The notes under the pieces: generated by a model
Database searches by the model: none
What the model saw: the letters and a program-made list of their open reading frames with translations, nothing else
What the model was told of the DNA's origin: nothing
Part shown: in pieces, positions 28,383-37,970 of the stretch
How the letters are laid out: every line of letters begins with the position of its first letter
Position numbering within the stretch: position 1 is the stretch's first letter
Source of the DNA: Hoeflea phototrophica DFL-43
Lineage (GTDB): Bacteria; Pseudomonadota; Alphaproteobacteria; Rhizobiales; Rhizobiaceae
Direction: 5' to 3'
Assembly (NCBI RefSeq): GCF_000154705.2
Contig: NZ_CM002917.1
Location: forward strand, 124,001-188,000
DNA: 64,000 nucleotides
Position numbers and translations under genes: made by a program

Positions 28383-29918
28383 ATGAACGATATTGCCATT
28401 GAACTCAAGGGCATCGACAAGAGCTTCGGGCTCGTTCAAGCTAACAAAAACATCAATCTGACTGTCCGCAAAGGCACCATTCACGGCATTATCGGAGAAA
28501 ATGGTGCCGGCAAATCGACTCTGATGTCGATCCTCTATGGATTCTATCAGGCTGATAAGGGCGACATCTTCATTGATGGCCGCAAGACCGTGATCAAGGA
28601 TCCCAATGCGGCGATCGCCTCCGGGATCGGCATGGTTCACCAGCATTTCATGCTGGTCGAGAATTTTACCGTTCTTGAGAATGTCATGCTCGGAGCCGAG
28701 GAAAGCCAGATTCTGACGGCCGGCATTTCAAAGGCGCGTGACGAGCTCAGGCGGCTCGAAGAGGAATATGAACTCGAGGTCGATCCCGATGCCATCATCG
28801 AGGAACTGCCCGTTGGCATCCAGCAGCGCGTTGAAATCCTCAAGGCGCTGTACCGCGGCGCGGAAATCCTGATTCTGGATGAGCCGACCGGCGTTCTGAC
28901 CCCTGCTGAGGCCGATCACCTGTTCCGGATCCTTGAACAGCTCAAGGCCGAAGGCAAAACCATCATGCTGATCACTCACAAGTTGCGGGAGATCATGGCC
29001 GTGACCGATGAGGTGTCGGTGATGCGGCGAGGCGAGATGGTCGCAACCCGCACTACGGCTGATACATCGGTCGAAGAACTGGCCGAGCTGATGGTCGGCC
29101 GCCGGGTGCTTCTCCAGGTCGACAAGGGCCCTGCCTCGCCAGGTGAGGTGGCGTTGTCGGTTGAAGGTCTGACTGTCCGCGATTCCCGCGGCGTCGATAT
29201 GGTCAAGGATGTCTCGCTTCAGGTCCGCGCCGGGGAAATTGTCGGCGTCGCCGGTGTCGCCGGCAACGGCCAGTCGGAGCTGCTGGAGGCGATCACTGGT
29301 ATCCGTCGCGGGGTCAGTGGCCGGGTGCTGCTTCAGGGCCAGCCGATCCATGTCACCGGTGAAGCAGACCCCGCAGAGTTGCGTCACCGCGGACTGGCGC
29401 ATGTGCCTGAGGACCGCCAGCATATGGGCCTGGTTCTCAAGTTCGATGAGAGCGAAAACTCTATTCTCGGCTATCATGACGATGGGAAATATCTCAATGG
29501 CGTGTTTCTCAATACCGATGCGATCCGCGAGGATGCCGTTGCAAAGATTGAGAAATACGATATCCGCCCTCCCAATCCGCGCCTGAAGACGGCCAATTTT
29601 TCCGGTGGCAACCAGCAGAAGATCGTTCTGGCCCGTGAAATGGAGCGCGATCCACCGGTGCTGGTCATCGGCCAACCCACCCGCGGTGTCGATGTTGGGG
29701 CCATTGAATTCATTCACAAGCGCATCATCGAGATGCGCGATGCCGGAAAAGCGGTGCTGCTGGTCTCTGTCGAGCTTGATGAAATCCGCTCTCTGGCTGA
29801 CAGGATTCTGGTGATGTTCGATGGCCGGATCGTTGGTGAGAGGTCGCCCGAGACCAGCGAGGGCGAACTGGGCCTGCTGATGGCCGGTGTGGAAGATACC
29901 AAGGAGGCGGCAGAATGA
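28383..29918 (+). CDS. Nucleoside ABC transporter ATP-binding protein (BMP family, two NBDs)
   Basis: This 511-residue protein has two nucleotide-binding domains. The first has Walker A GENGAGKST (residues 38-46), signature LPVGIQQRVEILKAL and Walker B LILDEPTGVLTP; that PVGIQQR signature is typical of BMP-family nucleoside importers such as NupO/YufO. The second has the degenerate GVAGNGQSE loop and signature FSGGNQQKIVLARE. It would energise nucleoside uptake with the two permeases that follow, and it heads the salvage operon containing cdd, PNP, deoC and deoA. No BMP-type binding protein gene is next to it. Confidence 0.92.
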   Translation: MNDIAIELKGIDKSFGLVQANKNINLTVRKGTIHGIIGENGAGKSTLMSILYGFYQADKGDIFIDGRKTVIKDPNAAIASGIGMVHQHFMLVENFTVLENVMLGAEESQILTAGISKARDELRRLEEEYELEVDPDAIIEELPVGIQQRVEILKALYRGAEILILDEPTGVLTPAEADHLFRILEQLKAEGKTIMLITHKLREIMAVTDEVSVMRRGEMVATRTTADTSVEELAELMVGRRVLLQVDKGPASPGEVALSVEGLTVRDSRGVDMVKDVSLQVRAGEIVGVAGVAGNGQSELLEAITGIRRGVSGRVLLQGQPIHVTGEADPAELRHRGLAHVPEDRQHMGLVLKFDESENSILGYHDDGKYLNGVFLNTDAIREDAVAKIEKYDIRPPNPRLKTANFSGGNQQKIVLAREMERDPPVLVIGQPTRGVDVGAIEFIHKRIIEMRDAGKAVLLVSVELDEIRSLADRILVMFDGRIVGERSPETSEGELGLLMAGVEDTKEAAE

Positions 29919-31048
29919 GTGCGCCCTATGCGAAATTGCCGGCCTGGGTCGACTATGGCCTGATCCCGCTGATCAATCTTGTGGTGGCCTTCATGGTTGC
30001 GGGGCTTGTGGTTCTGGCAGTGGGTGAAAGCCCGCTACGGGCTGCGAGCCTGCTGATTCAGGGTGCCTTTGGGTATGGCGAGGGCATCGGCTTCACGCTT
30101 TACTATGCCACCAACTTCATCTTCACCGGGCTTGCCGTCGCCGTTGCATTCCATTGTGGACTGTTCAACATCGGCGGTGAAGGGCAGGCCTATGTGGCTG
30201 GTCTCGGTGTGGCACTGCCGATCCTCTGGCTCGACCAGATCATGCCCTGGTATGTGGTGTTTCCCGCCGCCATTCTGGGTTCGGCCCTGGTTGGCGCGGC
30301 CTGGGCCTTCATCCCGGGCTGGCTGCAGGCCAAGCGCGGCAGCCACGTGGTCATCACCACGATCATGTTCAACTTCATCGCTTCGAGCCTGATGGTCTAT
30401 GTGCTCGTCGATGTTCTCAAGCCGGCCGGCTCTATGGCGCCGCAGACCCGTACCTTTGAGGAGGGCGGACAGTTGCCCCGGCTCGATTGGCTGCTGTCGC
30501 CCTTCGGATTGGACATTGGCGGGGCTCCGTTCAATCTGTCCTTTCTGCTCGCGCTTGTGGCAGCCTTCGTGGTCTGGGTGGTGATCTGGAGAACCAGGCT
30601 CGGTTATGAGATCCGCACCATGGGGCACAGCCCGAAAGCCGCACGTTATGCGGGGATCAAGGAAAGCCGGATCATCATCATCACCATGATGATGTCCGGC
30701 GCGCTTGCGGGCATGATGGCCCTCAACCCGATCATGGGTGACCAGCACCGCATGCAGCTTGATTTTGTCACCGGTGCAGGCTTTGTCGGCATCGCCGTTG
30801 CGCTCATGGGCCGGTCCCATCCCGTCGGTATCGTGCCCGCGGCGATCCTGTTCGGTGTGCTCTACCAGGGCGGCGCGGAAATCTCCTTTGAGATGCCGCA
30901 GATTTCGCGTGACATGATCACCATCATTCAGGGTCTGGTGATCCTGTTTGCCGGTGCGCTTGAAAACATGTTCCGCCCGGCCATCACCACCTTTTTTGCC
31001 ACATTGGGTTCGGCCGGAGAGACCAAAACCGCGCCAGCGGCGGAGTGA
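29915..31048 (+). CDS. Nucleoside ABC transporter permease (first subunit)
   Basis: This 377-residue polytopic permease of the BPD_transp_2 family has the NupP/YufP-like stretch HCGLFNIGGEGQAYVAGLG and GSHVVITTIMFNFIASSLM. It has about ten hydrophobic segments and pairs with the next permease. It overlaps the ATPase stop by four bases. Its position at the head of the deo operon supports (deoxy)nucleosides as substrate. Confidence 0.9.
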   Translation: MSAPYAKLPAWVDYGLIPLINLVVAFMVAGLVVLAVGESPLRAASLLIQGAFGYGEGIGFTLYYATNFIFTGLAVAVAFHCGLFNIGGEGQAYVAGLGVALPILWLDQIMPWYVVFPAAILGSALVGAAWAFIPGWLQAKRGSHVVITTIMFNFIASSLMVYVLVDVLKPAGSMAPQTRTFEEGGQLPRLDWLLSPFGLDIGGAPFNLSFLLALVAAFVVWVVIWRTRLGYEIRTMGHSPKAARYAGIKESRIIIITMMMSGALAGMMALNPIMGDQHRMQLDFVTGAGFVGIAVALMGRSHPVGIVPAAILFGVLYQGGAEISFEMPQISRDMITIIQGLVILFAGALENMFRPAITTFFATLGSAGETKTAPAAE

Positions 31049-31052
31049 AATC

Positions 31053-32027
31053 ATGATGGAAACCTTCGACACACTTATTGTCATCCTCCAGTCAACGGTG
31101 CGGGTGTCCGTGCCGCTGATCCTGGCCGCACTTGCCGGGCTCTACTCGGAGCGGGCCGGTATCTTCGACATCGGCCTTGAGGGCAAGATGCTGGCGGCCG
31201 CCTTTGCCGGTGGTGCCGCCGCCGCAGTCACCGCTTCGGCGCTGATGGGCCTTGCCGCGGCAATTTTCGTCTCGGTCTGCCTGGCGCTGGTTCACGCCTT
31301 TGCCTCGATCACCCAGCGTGGCAACCAGATCGTCTCTGGCGTGGCAATCAACTTCATCGCGCTTGGCGCTACCGTGATCCTTGGGCAAGCCTGGTTTCAG
31401 CAGGGCGGCCGCACCCCGCAACTGGTCGAAGGCGCGCGCTTCTCGACCGTCGAGCTGCCCTTCGCCGCTGAAATTGCCAATGTGCCGATCCTGGGGTCGA
31501 TCTATTCCAACCTTCTGTCAGGCCATTTCCTTCTGACCTATCTCGCCTTTGCGCTTGTGCCGTTCACCTGGTGGGTGCTTTACCGCACCCGCTTCGGTTT
31601 GCGGCTGCGTGCCGTCGGCGAGAACCCCGGTGCGGTCGACACCGCCGGGATCTCTGTCACGTGGATGCGGTACCGCGCCGTCATCTGCTGCGGTATTCTC
31701 TGCGGCATCGCCGGCGCCTATCTGTCGATGGCAATGACCGCAGGCTTCGTCAAAGGCATGACGGCGGGCAAGGGCTTTATCGCGCTTGCGGCTCTGATCT
31801 TTGCCAAATGGAAGCCGGTCAACGTCATGTTCGCCTGCCTGCTGTTCGGCTTTCTCGATGCCATGTCGATCCGCATGCAGGGCAATGCGCTGCCGCTGAT
31901 CGGCGAAGTGCCGGTGCAGTTGATGCAGGCCTTGCCTTACATTCTGACCGTTGTCCTCCTCGCCGGTTTTATCGGCAAGGCGATCCCGCCCAAAGCCGGT
32001 GGTGTGCCTTACGTCAAGGAGCGTTGA
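31053..32027 (+). CDS. Nucleoside ABC transporter permease (second subunit)
   Basis: The start is ATG 31053 (or the adjacent ATG 31056), four bases after the previous stop, giving 324 residues; a longer frame into the previous gene is an artefact. The protein carries the NupQ/YufQ-like YSERAGIFDIGLEGKMLAA motif near the N-terminus and RGNQIVSGVAINFIALG, followed by several membrane spans. It forms the channel heterodimer with the first permease. Confidence 0.9.
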   Translation: MMETFDTLIVILQSTVRVSVPLILAALAGLYSERAGIFDIGLEGKMLAAAFAGGAAAAVTASALMGLAAAIFVSVCLALVHAFASITQRGNQIVSGVAINFIALGATVILGQAWFQQGGRTPQLVEGARFSTVELPFAAEIANVPILGSIYSNLLSGHFLLTYLAFALVPFTWWVLYRTRFGLRLRAVGENPGAVDTAGISVTWMRYRAVICCGILCGIAGAYLSMAMTAGFVKGMTAGKGFIALAALIFAKWKPVNVMFACLLFGFLDAMSIRMQGNALPLIGEVPVQLMQALPYILTVVLLAGFIGKAIPPKAGGVPYVKER

Positions 32028-32028
32028 G

Positions 32029-32421
32029 ATGTCTCAGGACCTGTTCGAAGCCGCGCGCGATGCAATGGCGCTGTGCCATGCGCCCTATTCGAAGTTCCCT
32101 GTTGGCGCGGCGATCCGCGCCGAAGACGGGGCAATCTATGCCGGTGCAAACATTGAAGTTCTTTCCTTCCCCGAAGGCTGGTGTGCCGAGACGACCGCCA
32201 TTGGCCACATGATCATGGCGGGCGCGCGGCGAATCCGCGAAGTCGCGGTGATCGCGGAAAAGCTCGAACTCTGCCCGCCCTGTGGGGGTTGCCGTCAGCG
32301 GCTGGCGGAATTCGCCGATCCCGATACGCTGATTCATCTCTGCGATGCTCAGGGTGTGAAGCAGACATTGCGAATGGACGAATTGCTCCCCTTCGGCTTC
32401 AAGACGGAGGTCATTGGATGA
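32029..32421 (+). CDS. cdd: Cytidine deaminase
   Basis: The start is ATG 32029, right after the permease stop, giving 130 residues, the size of the homotetrameric type. The zinc-dependent active site is complete: GWCAETTAI contains the zinc Cys and catalytic Glu, and CPPCGGCRQ holds the other two zinc cysteines. It converts cytidine and deoxycytidine to uridine and deoxyuridine for cleavage by the phosphorylases in the operon. It overlaps the PNP gene by ATGA at 32418-32421. Confidence 0.94.
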   Translation: MSQDLFEAARDAMALCHAPYSKFPVGAAIRAEDGAIYAGANIEVLSFPEGWCAETTAIGHMIMAGARRIREVAVIAEKLELCPPCGGCRQRLAEFADPDTLIHLCDAQGVKQTLRMDELLPFGFKTEVIG

Positions 32422-33215
32422 AGTCTGTCACAGACATTCTGACCGACCGTTTGCGCGGGCTGCTGCCACGCCATGCAATGATTCTGGGATCCGGGCTGGG
32501 TTCCCTGGTCGAGACCGTGACCGACCCGGTTCGCATTCCCTATGGCGATCTGCCCGGTTTCCCGGTGAGCGGTGTCTCCGGCCATGCTGGCGAAGTGGTG
32601 GCAGGGTTGATCGGCAACACCCCGGTGATGATGCTGTCGGGCCGTGCCCACTACTATGAACATGCCCGTGCTGACGCGATGCGCCCCCCGCTTGAAGCGC
32701 TGCAGGGGATTGGCGTTACCAATCTGATCCTGACCAATGCTGCCGGGTCACTTCGCGAGGACATGCCGCCCGGATCGGTGATGCGGATCACCGATCACAT
32801 CAATTTCTCGGGCTCCAACCCGTTGTTCGGCGAACCCAGCGACCGCCGTTTCGTCGGCCTGACCAATGCCTATGACGTCGACTTCGGCGCCAGGATGAAG
32901 GCAGCGGCTGAAGCCACCGGAACGCCTCTTCATGAGGGTGTCTATATGTGGTTTTCCGGCCCCAGCTTCGAGACCCCGGCGGAGATCCGCATGGCCCGTA
33001 TCATCGGGGCGGACGCGGTCGGCATGTCGACGGTTCCTGAGGTGATACTGGCGCGGTTTCTTGGAATGAAGGTCGCTGCAGCCTCGGTGATCACCAATTA
33101 TGCAGCCGGGATGACCGGAGGCGAGCTTTCCCATCAGGAGACCAAGGACATGGCGCCGGTCGGTGGAAAACGGCTTGCAGCCATCCTGACTCACGCTCTT
33201 GGAGGAGAGGCATGA
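32418..33215 (+). CDS. Purine-nucleoside phosphorylase, trimeric (PunA-type)
   Basis: The start is ATG 32418, overlapping cdd, giving 265 residues. Key segments are ILGSGLGSLV (phosphate site), SGRAHYYEH, LTNAAGSL, and SGPSFETPAEIRM followed by GADAVGMSTVPE, all typical of the low-molecular-mass trimeric class. It cleaves inosine, guanosine and their deoxy forms with phosphate to free base and (deoxy)ribose-1-phosphate. It overlaps deoC by ATGA. NCBI-style naming may use punA or deoD. Confidence 0.93.
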   Translation: MKSVTDILTDRLRGLLPRHAMILGSGLGSLVETVTDPVRIPYGDLPGFPVSGVSGHAGEVVAGLIGNTPVMMLSGRAHYYEHARADAMRPPLEALQGIGVTNLILTNAAGSLREDMPPGSVMRITDHINFSGSNPLFGEPSDRRFVGLTNAYDVDFGARMKAAAEATGTPLHEGVYMWFSGPSFETPAEIRMARIIGADAVGMSTVPEVILARFLGMKVAAASVITNYAAGMTGGELSHQETKDMAPVGGKRLAAILTHALGGEA

Positions 33216-34237
33216 CCAACAAAACCGCTGCGCTGGCCGCGACTGGCCGGCAGGAGACGGGATCGCAACTGGTCTCGCTTGCCCCGGCGCACAAGCGCAA
33301 TATGGGGACCGAATTTCTGCCCGCGATGTTCGAAAACATGTCGGTCAACCTGTCCGCCACCGAACGCCGCATCGCGACGCTGGGTGCACGCCGCACCGTC
33401 AAGAAGAACTGGCAGGCCGCCTGGCTGATCCGGGCGATCGAATGCATCGATCTGACCACGCTCGCCGGCGACGACACGCCGGGCAAGGTAGAGCGGCTTT
33501 GTGCTAAGGCGCGCAATCCGTTGCGTGCCGATCTGCGCAAGGCTTTGGGCCTCGATGACTACGCCCTGACCACCGGCGCGGTCTGCGTCTATCCGATGAT
33601 GGTGTCGACCGCGGTGCGCGCGCTGGAGGGCTCCGGGGTTCCCGTTGCATCCGTTGCGACCGGCTTTCCCGCAGGCCTCACTCCGATGAAGGATCGCCTT
33701 GCGGAAATCACCTATGCGGTCGGCGAAGGCGCTGAGGAAATCGATATCGTCATCTCCCGCCGCCATGTTCTGACTGGCAACTGGTCGGCACTCTATGACG
33801 AGGTCCGAAGGATGCGCGAGGCCTGCGGCGAGGCGCACATGAAGGCCATTCTGTCCACCGGCGAACTCAAGACGCTCTCCAATGTCTACAAGGCGTCAAT
33901 GGTCTCGATGATGGCGGGCGCGGATTTCGTCAAGACATCGACCGGCATGGAAGCGGTCAATGCGACATTGCCCGTAAGTCTGACGATGGTCCGCTCGGTG
34001 CGCGACTACTTTGAATTCACCGGGCAGATCTGCGGTTTCAAGCCGGCGGGCGGCATTCGCACCTCTAAGGACGCGATCGCCTGGCTGGTCCTGATGAAGG
34101 AGGAGCTCGGCAATGACTGGATCAAGCCCGATCTGTTCCGCTTTGGCGCCAGCGCGCTGCTTGGCGATATCGAGCGCCAGATTGAACACCACGTGACCGG
34201 CCGGTACGCCTCGTCCGACCGCCACGGCATGGCGTGA
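33212..34237 (+). CDS. deoC: Deoxyribose-phosphate aldolase
   Basis: This 341-residue enzyme is of the longer DeoC type. The Schiff-base lysine is Lys241 in ADFVKTSTGM. The supporting lysine is Lys211 in HMKAILSTGEL and the acid Asp178 is in EEIDIVISRR; the phosphate-binding loop is GFKPAGGIRT. It splits 2-deoxyribose-5-phosphate into glyceraldehyde-3-phosphate and acetaldehyde. It overlaps PNP by four bases, and the ALDH16 gene follows ten bases later. Confidence 0.95.
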   Translation: MTNKTAALAATGRQETGSQLVSLAPAHKRNMGTEFLPAMFENMSVNLSATERRIATLGARRTVKKNWQAAWLIRAIECIDLTTLAGDDTPGKVERLCAKARNPLRADLRKALGLDDYALTTGAVCVYPMMVSTAVRALEGSGVPVASVATGFPAGLTPMKDRLAEITYAVGEGAEEIDIVISRRHVLTGNWSALYDEVRRMREACGEAHMKAILSTGELKTLSNVYKASMVSMMAGADFVKTSTGMEAVNATLPVSLTMVRSVRDYFEFTGQICGFKPAGGIRTSKDAIAWLVLMKEELGNDWIKPDLFRFGASALLGDIERQIEHHVTGRYASSDRHGMA

Positions 34238-34247
34238 GGAGCGCTCC

Positions 34248-36638
34248 ATGAACGAGATCAGGGATATTCTGAACACGATGGACTACGGACCTGCGCCGGA
34301 AGACGACAAGGAAGTGCGGGCCTGGCTCGCAAACCACAAGGATGGCTTTGGCCATTTCATCGGCGGCAGCTTCACAAAGCTTGGCGGCAACACCTTCGAA
34401 GTGCACAATCCCGCCAATGGCGAGACCCTTGCCCGCGTCGCCATTGCCAATGCCGAGGATGTGGACCGCGCTGTCGGCGAGGCTGCGAAAGCACAGAAGA
34501 AATGGCAGGCCCTGTCCGGCAACAAACGCGCCCGGCATGTCTATGCGCTGGCCCGGCATATCCAGAAACATGCCCGCTTCCTTGCAGTGCTGGAAACGCT
34601 CGACAATGGCAAGACCATCCGCGAGACCCGGGACATCGACATTCCGCTTGTCGCCCGCCATTTCTATCACCATGCCGGCTGGGCGGAGCTCTGCGAGACC
34701 GAGTTCCCGGGCTATGAGGCGGCTGGTGTTTGTGGTCAGATCATCCCGTGGAACTTCCCGCTGTTGATGCTCGCCTGGAAGGTTGCTCCTGCGCTGGCAG
34801 CCGGATGCACCGTGGTGCTCAAGTCCGCCGAACACACGCCTCTGACGGCGATTGCCTTTGCGGAAATCTGTACTGAGGCAGGCCTTCCCGCCGGGGTTTT
34901 CAACCTCGTCAACGGCGCGGGCGAAACCGGAGCTGCTCTCGCAGGCCATGATGGCATCGCCAAGCTCGCCTTCACCGGATCGACCGAAGTCGGCCGGGTG
35001 CTGCGCCGCCAGACTGCAGGGTCGGGCAAGAAGCTGTCGCTTGAACTCGGTGGAAAGTCGCCTTTCATCGTGTTTGAAAACGCCGACATCGATGCAGCCG
35101 TCGAGGGCGTGGTGGATGCGATCTGGTTCAATCAGGGCGAAGTCTGCTGCGCCGGCTCCCGCGCCATCGTTCAGGAAGGCATTGCCGATCGCTTTCATGA
35201 CAAGCTGCGCGCCCGCATGGAGAAACTCCGCGTCGGCAATCCGCTCGACAAGTCGATGGACATGGGCGCCGTTGTCGCGCCGGTCCAGATCCGTGAGATC
35301 ACGGCCAAGGTCGAAGCCGGGATCGCCGAGGGCGGCAGCATGTGGCAGCCGAGCTGGGCCAGGACGGTCTCCAATGCGGATGGCTGCTTCTTCCCACCCA
35401 CCTTGTTCACCGGCGTTGCCCCGTCTTCGACGCTGGCCCAGGAAGAGATCTTCGGGCCGGTGCTCGCCTCGATGACCTTCCGCACCCCGGGTGAGGCGGT
35501 GCAGCTTGCCAACAATTCGCGTTATGGCCTGGCCGCCTCGGTCTGGTCGCAAAACCTCGATGAGGCATTCGACGCCGCGCGGCAGATCAAGTCCGGCATC
35601 GTCTGGATCAATGCCACCAATCTGTTTGACGCCTCGGCAGGCTTCGGCGGTTACAAGGAAAGCGGCTTCGGCCGCGAGGGCGGCCGTGAAGGCATGCGCG
35701 AATATCTCGTCCCGTCCTGGCAGAAAAAGGCAAAATTGCTGCCCGAAAGCGAGCCTCTTGCGGCTCCCGTTCCTGTCCCTGGTGGTGATGCCCCTGGCCT
35801 CGACCGGACCGTGAAAATGTACATTGCCGGCAAGCAGGCGCGGCCGGATTCGGGTTACTCCTACCCGGTGACCGGCAAGAACGGCAGGCATCTCGCGGAA
35901 GTCGGCCTGGGCAGCCGCAAGGACATCCGCAATGCGGTCGAAGCCGCGCACAAGGCCTCCGCCTGGAGCGCAATGACCGGTCATCAGCGCGCCCAGGTGC
36001 TCTATTTCCTGGCCGAAAATCTGGAACTGCGAAGCGCAGAATTCGCCGCTCGTCTGGCTGATGCCGGGGCGTCCGCGTCTGCGGCAAAGCGCGAAGTCGA
36101 GGCATCGGTGGCGCGGATCATGCATTATGCCGCCTGGGCCGACAAATATGACGGCGCTGTGCGCGCGCCTGACAAGCGCATGCTGACGCTGGCGCTCAAC
36201 GAGCCCTGGGATGTGATGGGCATCTCCTGCCCGGATGAAGCGCCACTATTGGCGTTCGTCTCTCTGGTTCTGCCCGCCATTGCGATGGGCAACCGGGTTG
36301 TGGTGACACCCTCGCCGCGCCAGCCGCTGCCGGCTCTGGATTTCTATCAGGTGCTCGATACGTCCGATGTGCCCGGCGGTGTGGTCAACATCGTCACCGG
36401 CGATCGCGACACTCTGGCTGATACAATGGCGAAGCATGATGACATCGCGGCGCTCTGGTATTTTGGCGGCCAGGCCGGAACCGCGCTGGTCGAGCGCGAA
36501 TCCGCGGGCAATCTCAAGCCCGTCTGGGCCAGCAATGGCAAGGCCCGTAACTGGTCCGACCCGGTTCAGGGTCAGGGCGAGGAGTTCCTGTTCCGCGCGG
36601 TGCGGATCAAGACCATCTGGACGCCGTTTGGCGTTTGA
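34248..36638 (+). CDS. ALDH16-type aldehyde dehydrogenase with a second, inactive ALDH domain
   Basis: The 796-residue protein has a complete ALDH domain (about residues 30-490) with GQIIPWNFPLLML, general base Glu266 in LELGGKS and catalytic Cys300 in NQGEVCCAGSR. A second ALDH-like domain (about 515-796) has the NAD-binding half but stops before any catalytic cysteine. This one-and-a-part layout matches bacterial ALDH16. It lies between deoC and deoA, so oxidation of DeoC-derived acetaldehyde to acetate is the likely role. The ribosome-binding site is GAGGAG just before ATG 34248. Confidence 0.87.
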   Translation: MNEIRDILNTMDYGPAPEDDKEVRAWLANHKDGFGHFIGGSFTKLGGNTFEVHNPANGETLARVAIANAEDVDRAVGEAAKAQKKWQALSGNKRARHVYALARHIQKHARFLAVLETLDNGKTIRETRDIDIPLVARHFYHHAGWAELCETEFPGYEAAGVCGQIIPWNFPLLMLAWKVAPALAAGCTVVLKSAEHTPLTAIAFAEICTEAGLPAGVFNLVNGAGETGAALAGHDGIAKLAFTGSTEVGRVLRRQTAGSGKKLSLELGGKSPFIVFENADIDAAVEGVVDAIWFNQGEVCCAGSRAIVQEGIADRFHDKLRARMEKLRVGNPLDKSMDMGAVVAPVQIREITAKVEAGIAEGGSMWQPSWARTVSNADGCFFPPTLFTGVAPSSTLAQEEIFGPVLASMTFRTPGEAVQLANNSRYGLAASVWSQNLDEAFDAARQIKSGIVWINATNLFDASAGFGGYKESGFGREGGREGMREYLVPSWQKKAKLLPESEPLAAPVPVPGGDAPGLDRTVKMYIAGKQARPDSGYSYPVTGKNGRHLAEVGLGSRKDIRNAVEAAHKASAWSAMTGHQRAQVLYFLAENLELRSAEFAARLADAGASASAAKREVEASVARIMHYAAWADKYDGAVRAPDKRMLTLALNEPWDVMGISCPDEAPLLAFVSLVLPAIAMGNRVVVTPSPRQPLPALDFYQVLDTSDVPGGVVNIVTGDRDTLADTMAKHDDIAALWYFGGQAGTALVERESAGNLKPVWASNGKARNWSDPVQGQGEEFLFRAVRIKTIWTPFGV

Positions 36639-36647
36639 GGAGGTATC

Positions 36648-37958
36648 ATGCTTCCCCAGGAGATTGTCCGGACCAAACGCGACGGTGGCGAACTTGATCG
36701 CGAGCAGATTGCCGCGTTCATCACCGGTCTGACCGATGGCAGCGTCAGCGAGGGCCAGGTGGCGGCCCTTGCGATGGCGGTGTTCTTCAACGGCATGACC
36801 CGTGCAGAAGCGGTCGCCCTGACGCTGGCGATGCGTGATTCCGGCGAAGTGCTGTCCTGGCCCGAGCTGGACCGTCCGGTCGTCGACAAGCATTCCACGG
36901 GCGGTGTCGGCGACAATGTCTCGCTGATGCTGGCGCCGATCGCCGCGGCCTGCGGGCTTGCCGTGCCGATGATTTCGGGGCGCGGTCTTGGCCATACCGG
37001 GGGTACGCTCGACAAGATGGAAGCGATCCCCGGCTATCAGGCGATGCCGGACAATGCGCTGTTCCGCAAGGTTGTCGCCTCCGCGGGGTGCGCGATCATT
37101 GGCCAGACCGGTAATCTCGCACCCGCCGACAAGCGCTTCTATGGAATCCGCGATGTTACTGCGACAGTCGAATCGGTGCCCTTGATAACCGCATCCATCC
37201 TGTCGAAAAAGCTCGCAGCCGGGCTCGGTGCGCTGGTTCTGGATGTCAAATGCGGCAATGGCGCCTTCATGGACAACCCGGTCCGCGCCGCCGAACTGGC
37301 ACGCTCTCTGGTGGAGGTCGCCACCGGTGCGGGAATGCCCACAACAGCGTTGATCACCGATATGAACCAGCCGCTTGCGAGTGCCGCAGGCAATGCGGTG
37401 GAAGTTCAGAATGCCGCCGATTTTCTCACCGGAGACGCGCGGGACCCTCGGCTTGAAGCGGTCACTGTCGCGCTCGCTGCGGAAATGCTCGTTTCGGGTG
37501 GGCTGGCTTCTGATCCCGAAGCCGGGGCGGTTCAGGCGAGACGTGCGCTGGAACAGGGCTATGCCGCCGAACACTTCAACCGGATGGTGGCGGCTCTCGG
37601 TGGGCCAACGGATTTCCTGGCAGACCCGGCCCGGCATCTGGCAAAGGCGCCGATTGTGGCCGATTGCCTGGCCGAAGCCGAAGGTTTTGTGACCGGTTAC
37701 GACACCCGTGGCATAGGTCTCGCCGTGGTTGAGCTCGGCGGCGGGCGTGTGCGCCCGAGCGACCCCGTGGACCACGCTGTTGGGCTCACCGATCTGTTGC
37801 CGGTTGGAACGCGTCTGGAAAAGAACAGGCCGATCGCAAGAATCCACGCCCGAACACCGGATCAGGTCGAGCAGGTGCAGGCACAGTTGAAAAGAGCGAT
37901 CCGTATCGGCGCGGATCTTCCCCAACTCGACCCGGTCATTGTTGGTCGGGAGGTCTGA
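36648..37958 (+). CDS. deoA: Thymidine phosphorylase
   Basis: This 436-residue protein has the glycosyltransferase family 3 fold. The phosphate/pyrimidine motif [14 protein letters not shown] and the [20 protein letters not shown] signature of thymidine phosphorylases are clear. It cleaves thymidine and deoxyuridine to base and deoxyribose-1-phosphate, which phosphopentomutase (deoB, elsewhere in the locus) converts for DeoC. It is the last gene of the plus-strand nucleoside operon, nine bases after ALDH16, with AGGAGG before its ATG. Confidence 0.95.
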   Translation: MLPQEIVRTKRDGGELDREQIAAFITGLTDGSVSEGQVAALAMAVFFNGMTRAEAVALTLAMRDSGEVLSWPELDRPVVDKHSTGGVGDNVSLMLAPIAAACGLAVPMISGRGLGHTGGTLDKMEAIPGYQAMPDNALFRKVVASAGCAIIGQTGNLAPADKRFYGIRDVTATVESVPLITASILSKKLAAGLGALVLDVKCGNGAFMDNPVRAAELARSLVEVATGAGMPTTALITDMNQPLASAAGNAVEVQNAADFLTGDARDPRLEAVTVALAAEMLVSGGLASDPEAGAVQARRALEQGYAAEHFNRMVAALGGPTDFLADPARHLAKAPIVADCLAEAEGFVTGYDTRGIGLAVVELGGGRVRPSDPVDHAVGLTDLLPVGTRLEKNRPIARIHARTPDQVEQVQAQLKRAIRIGADLPQLDPVIVGREV

Positions 37959-37970
37959 TGCCGCGCGGAT

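Noticed and set aside
34122..36125. A 667-codon minus-strand frame opposite the ALDH16 gene
   Set aside because: It is antisense to a well-supported enzyme; the translated sequence is low in hydrophobic pattern and has no family match.
36246..37925. A 559-codon minus-strand frame opposite ALDH16 and deoA
   Set aside because: It spans two real genes in antisense and has no ribosome-binding site or domain.
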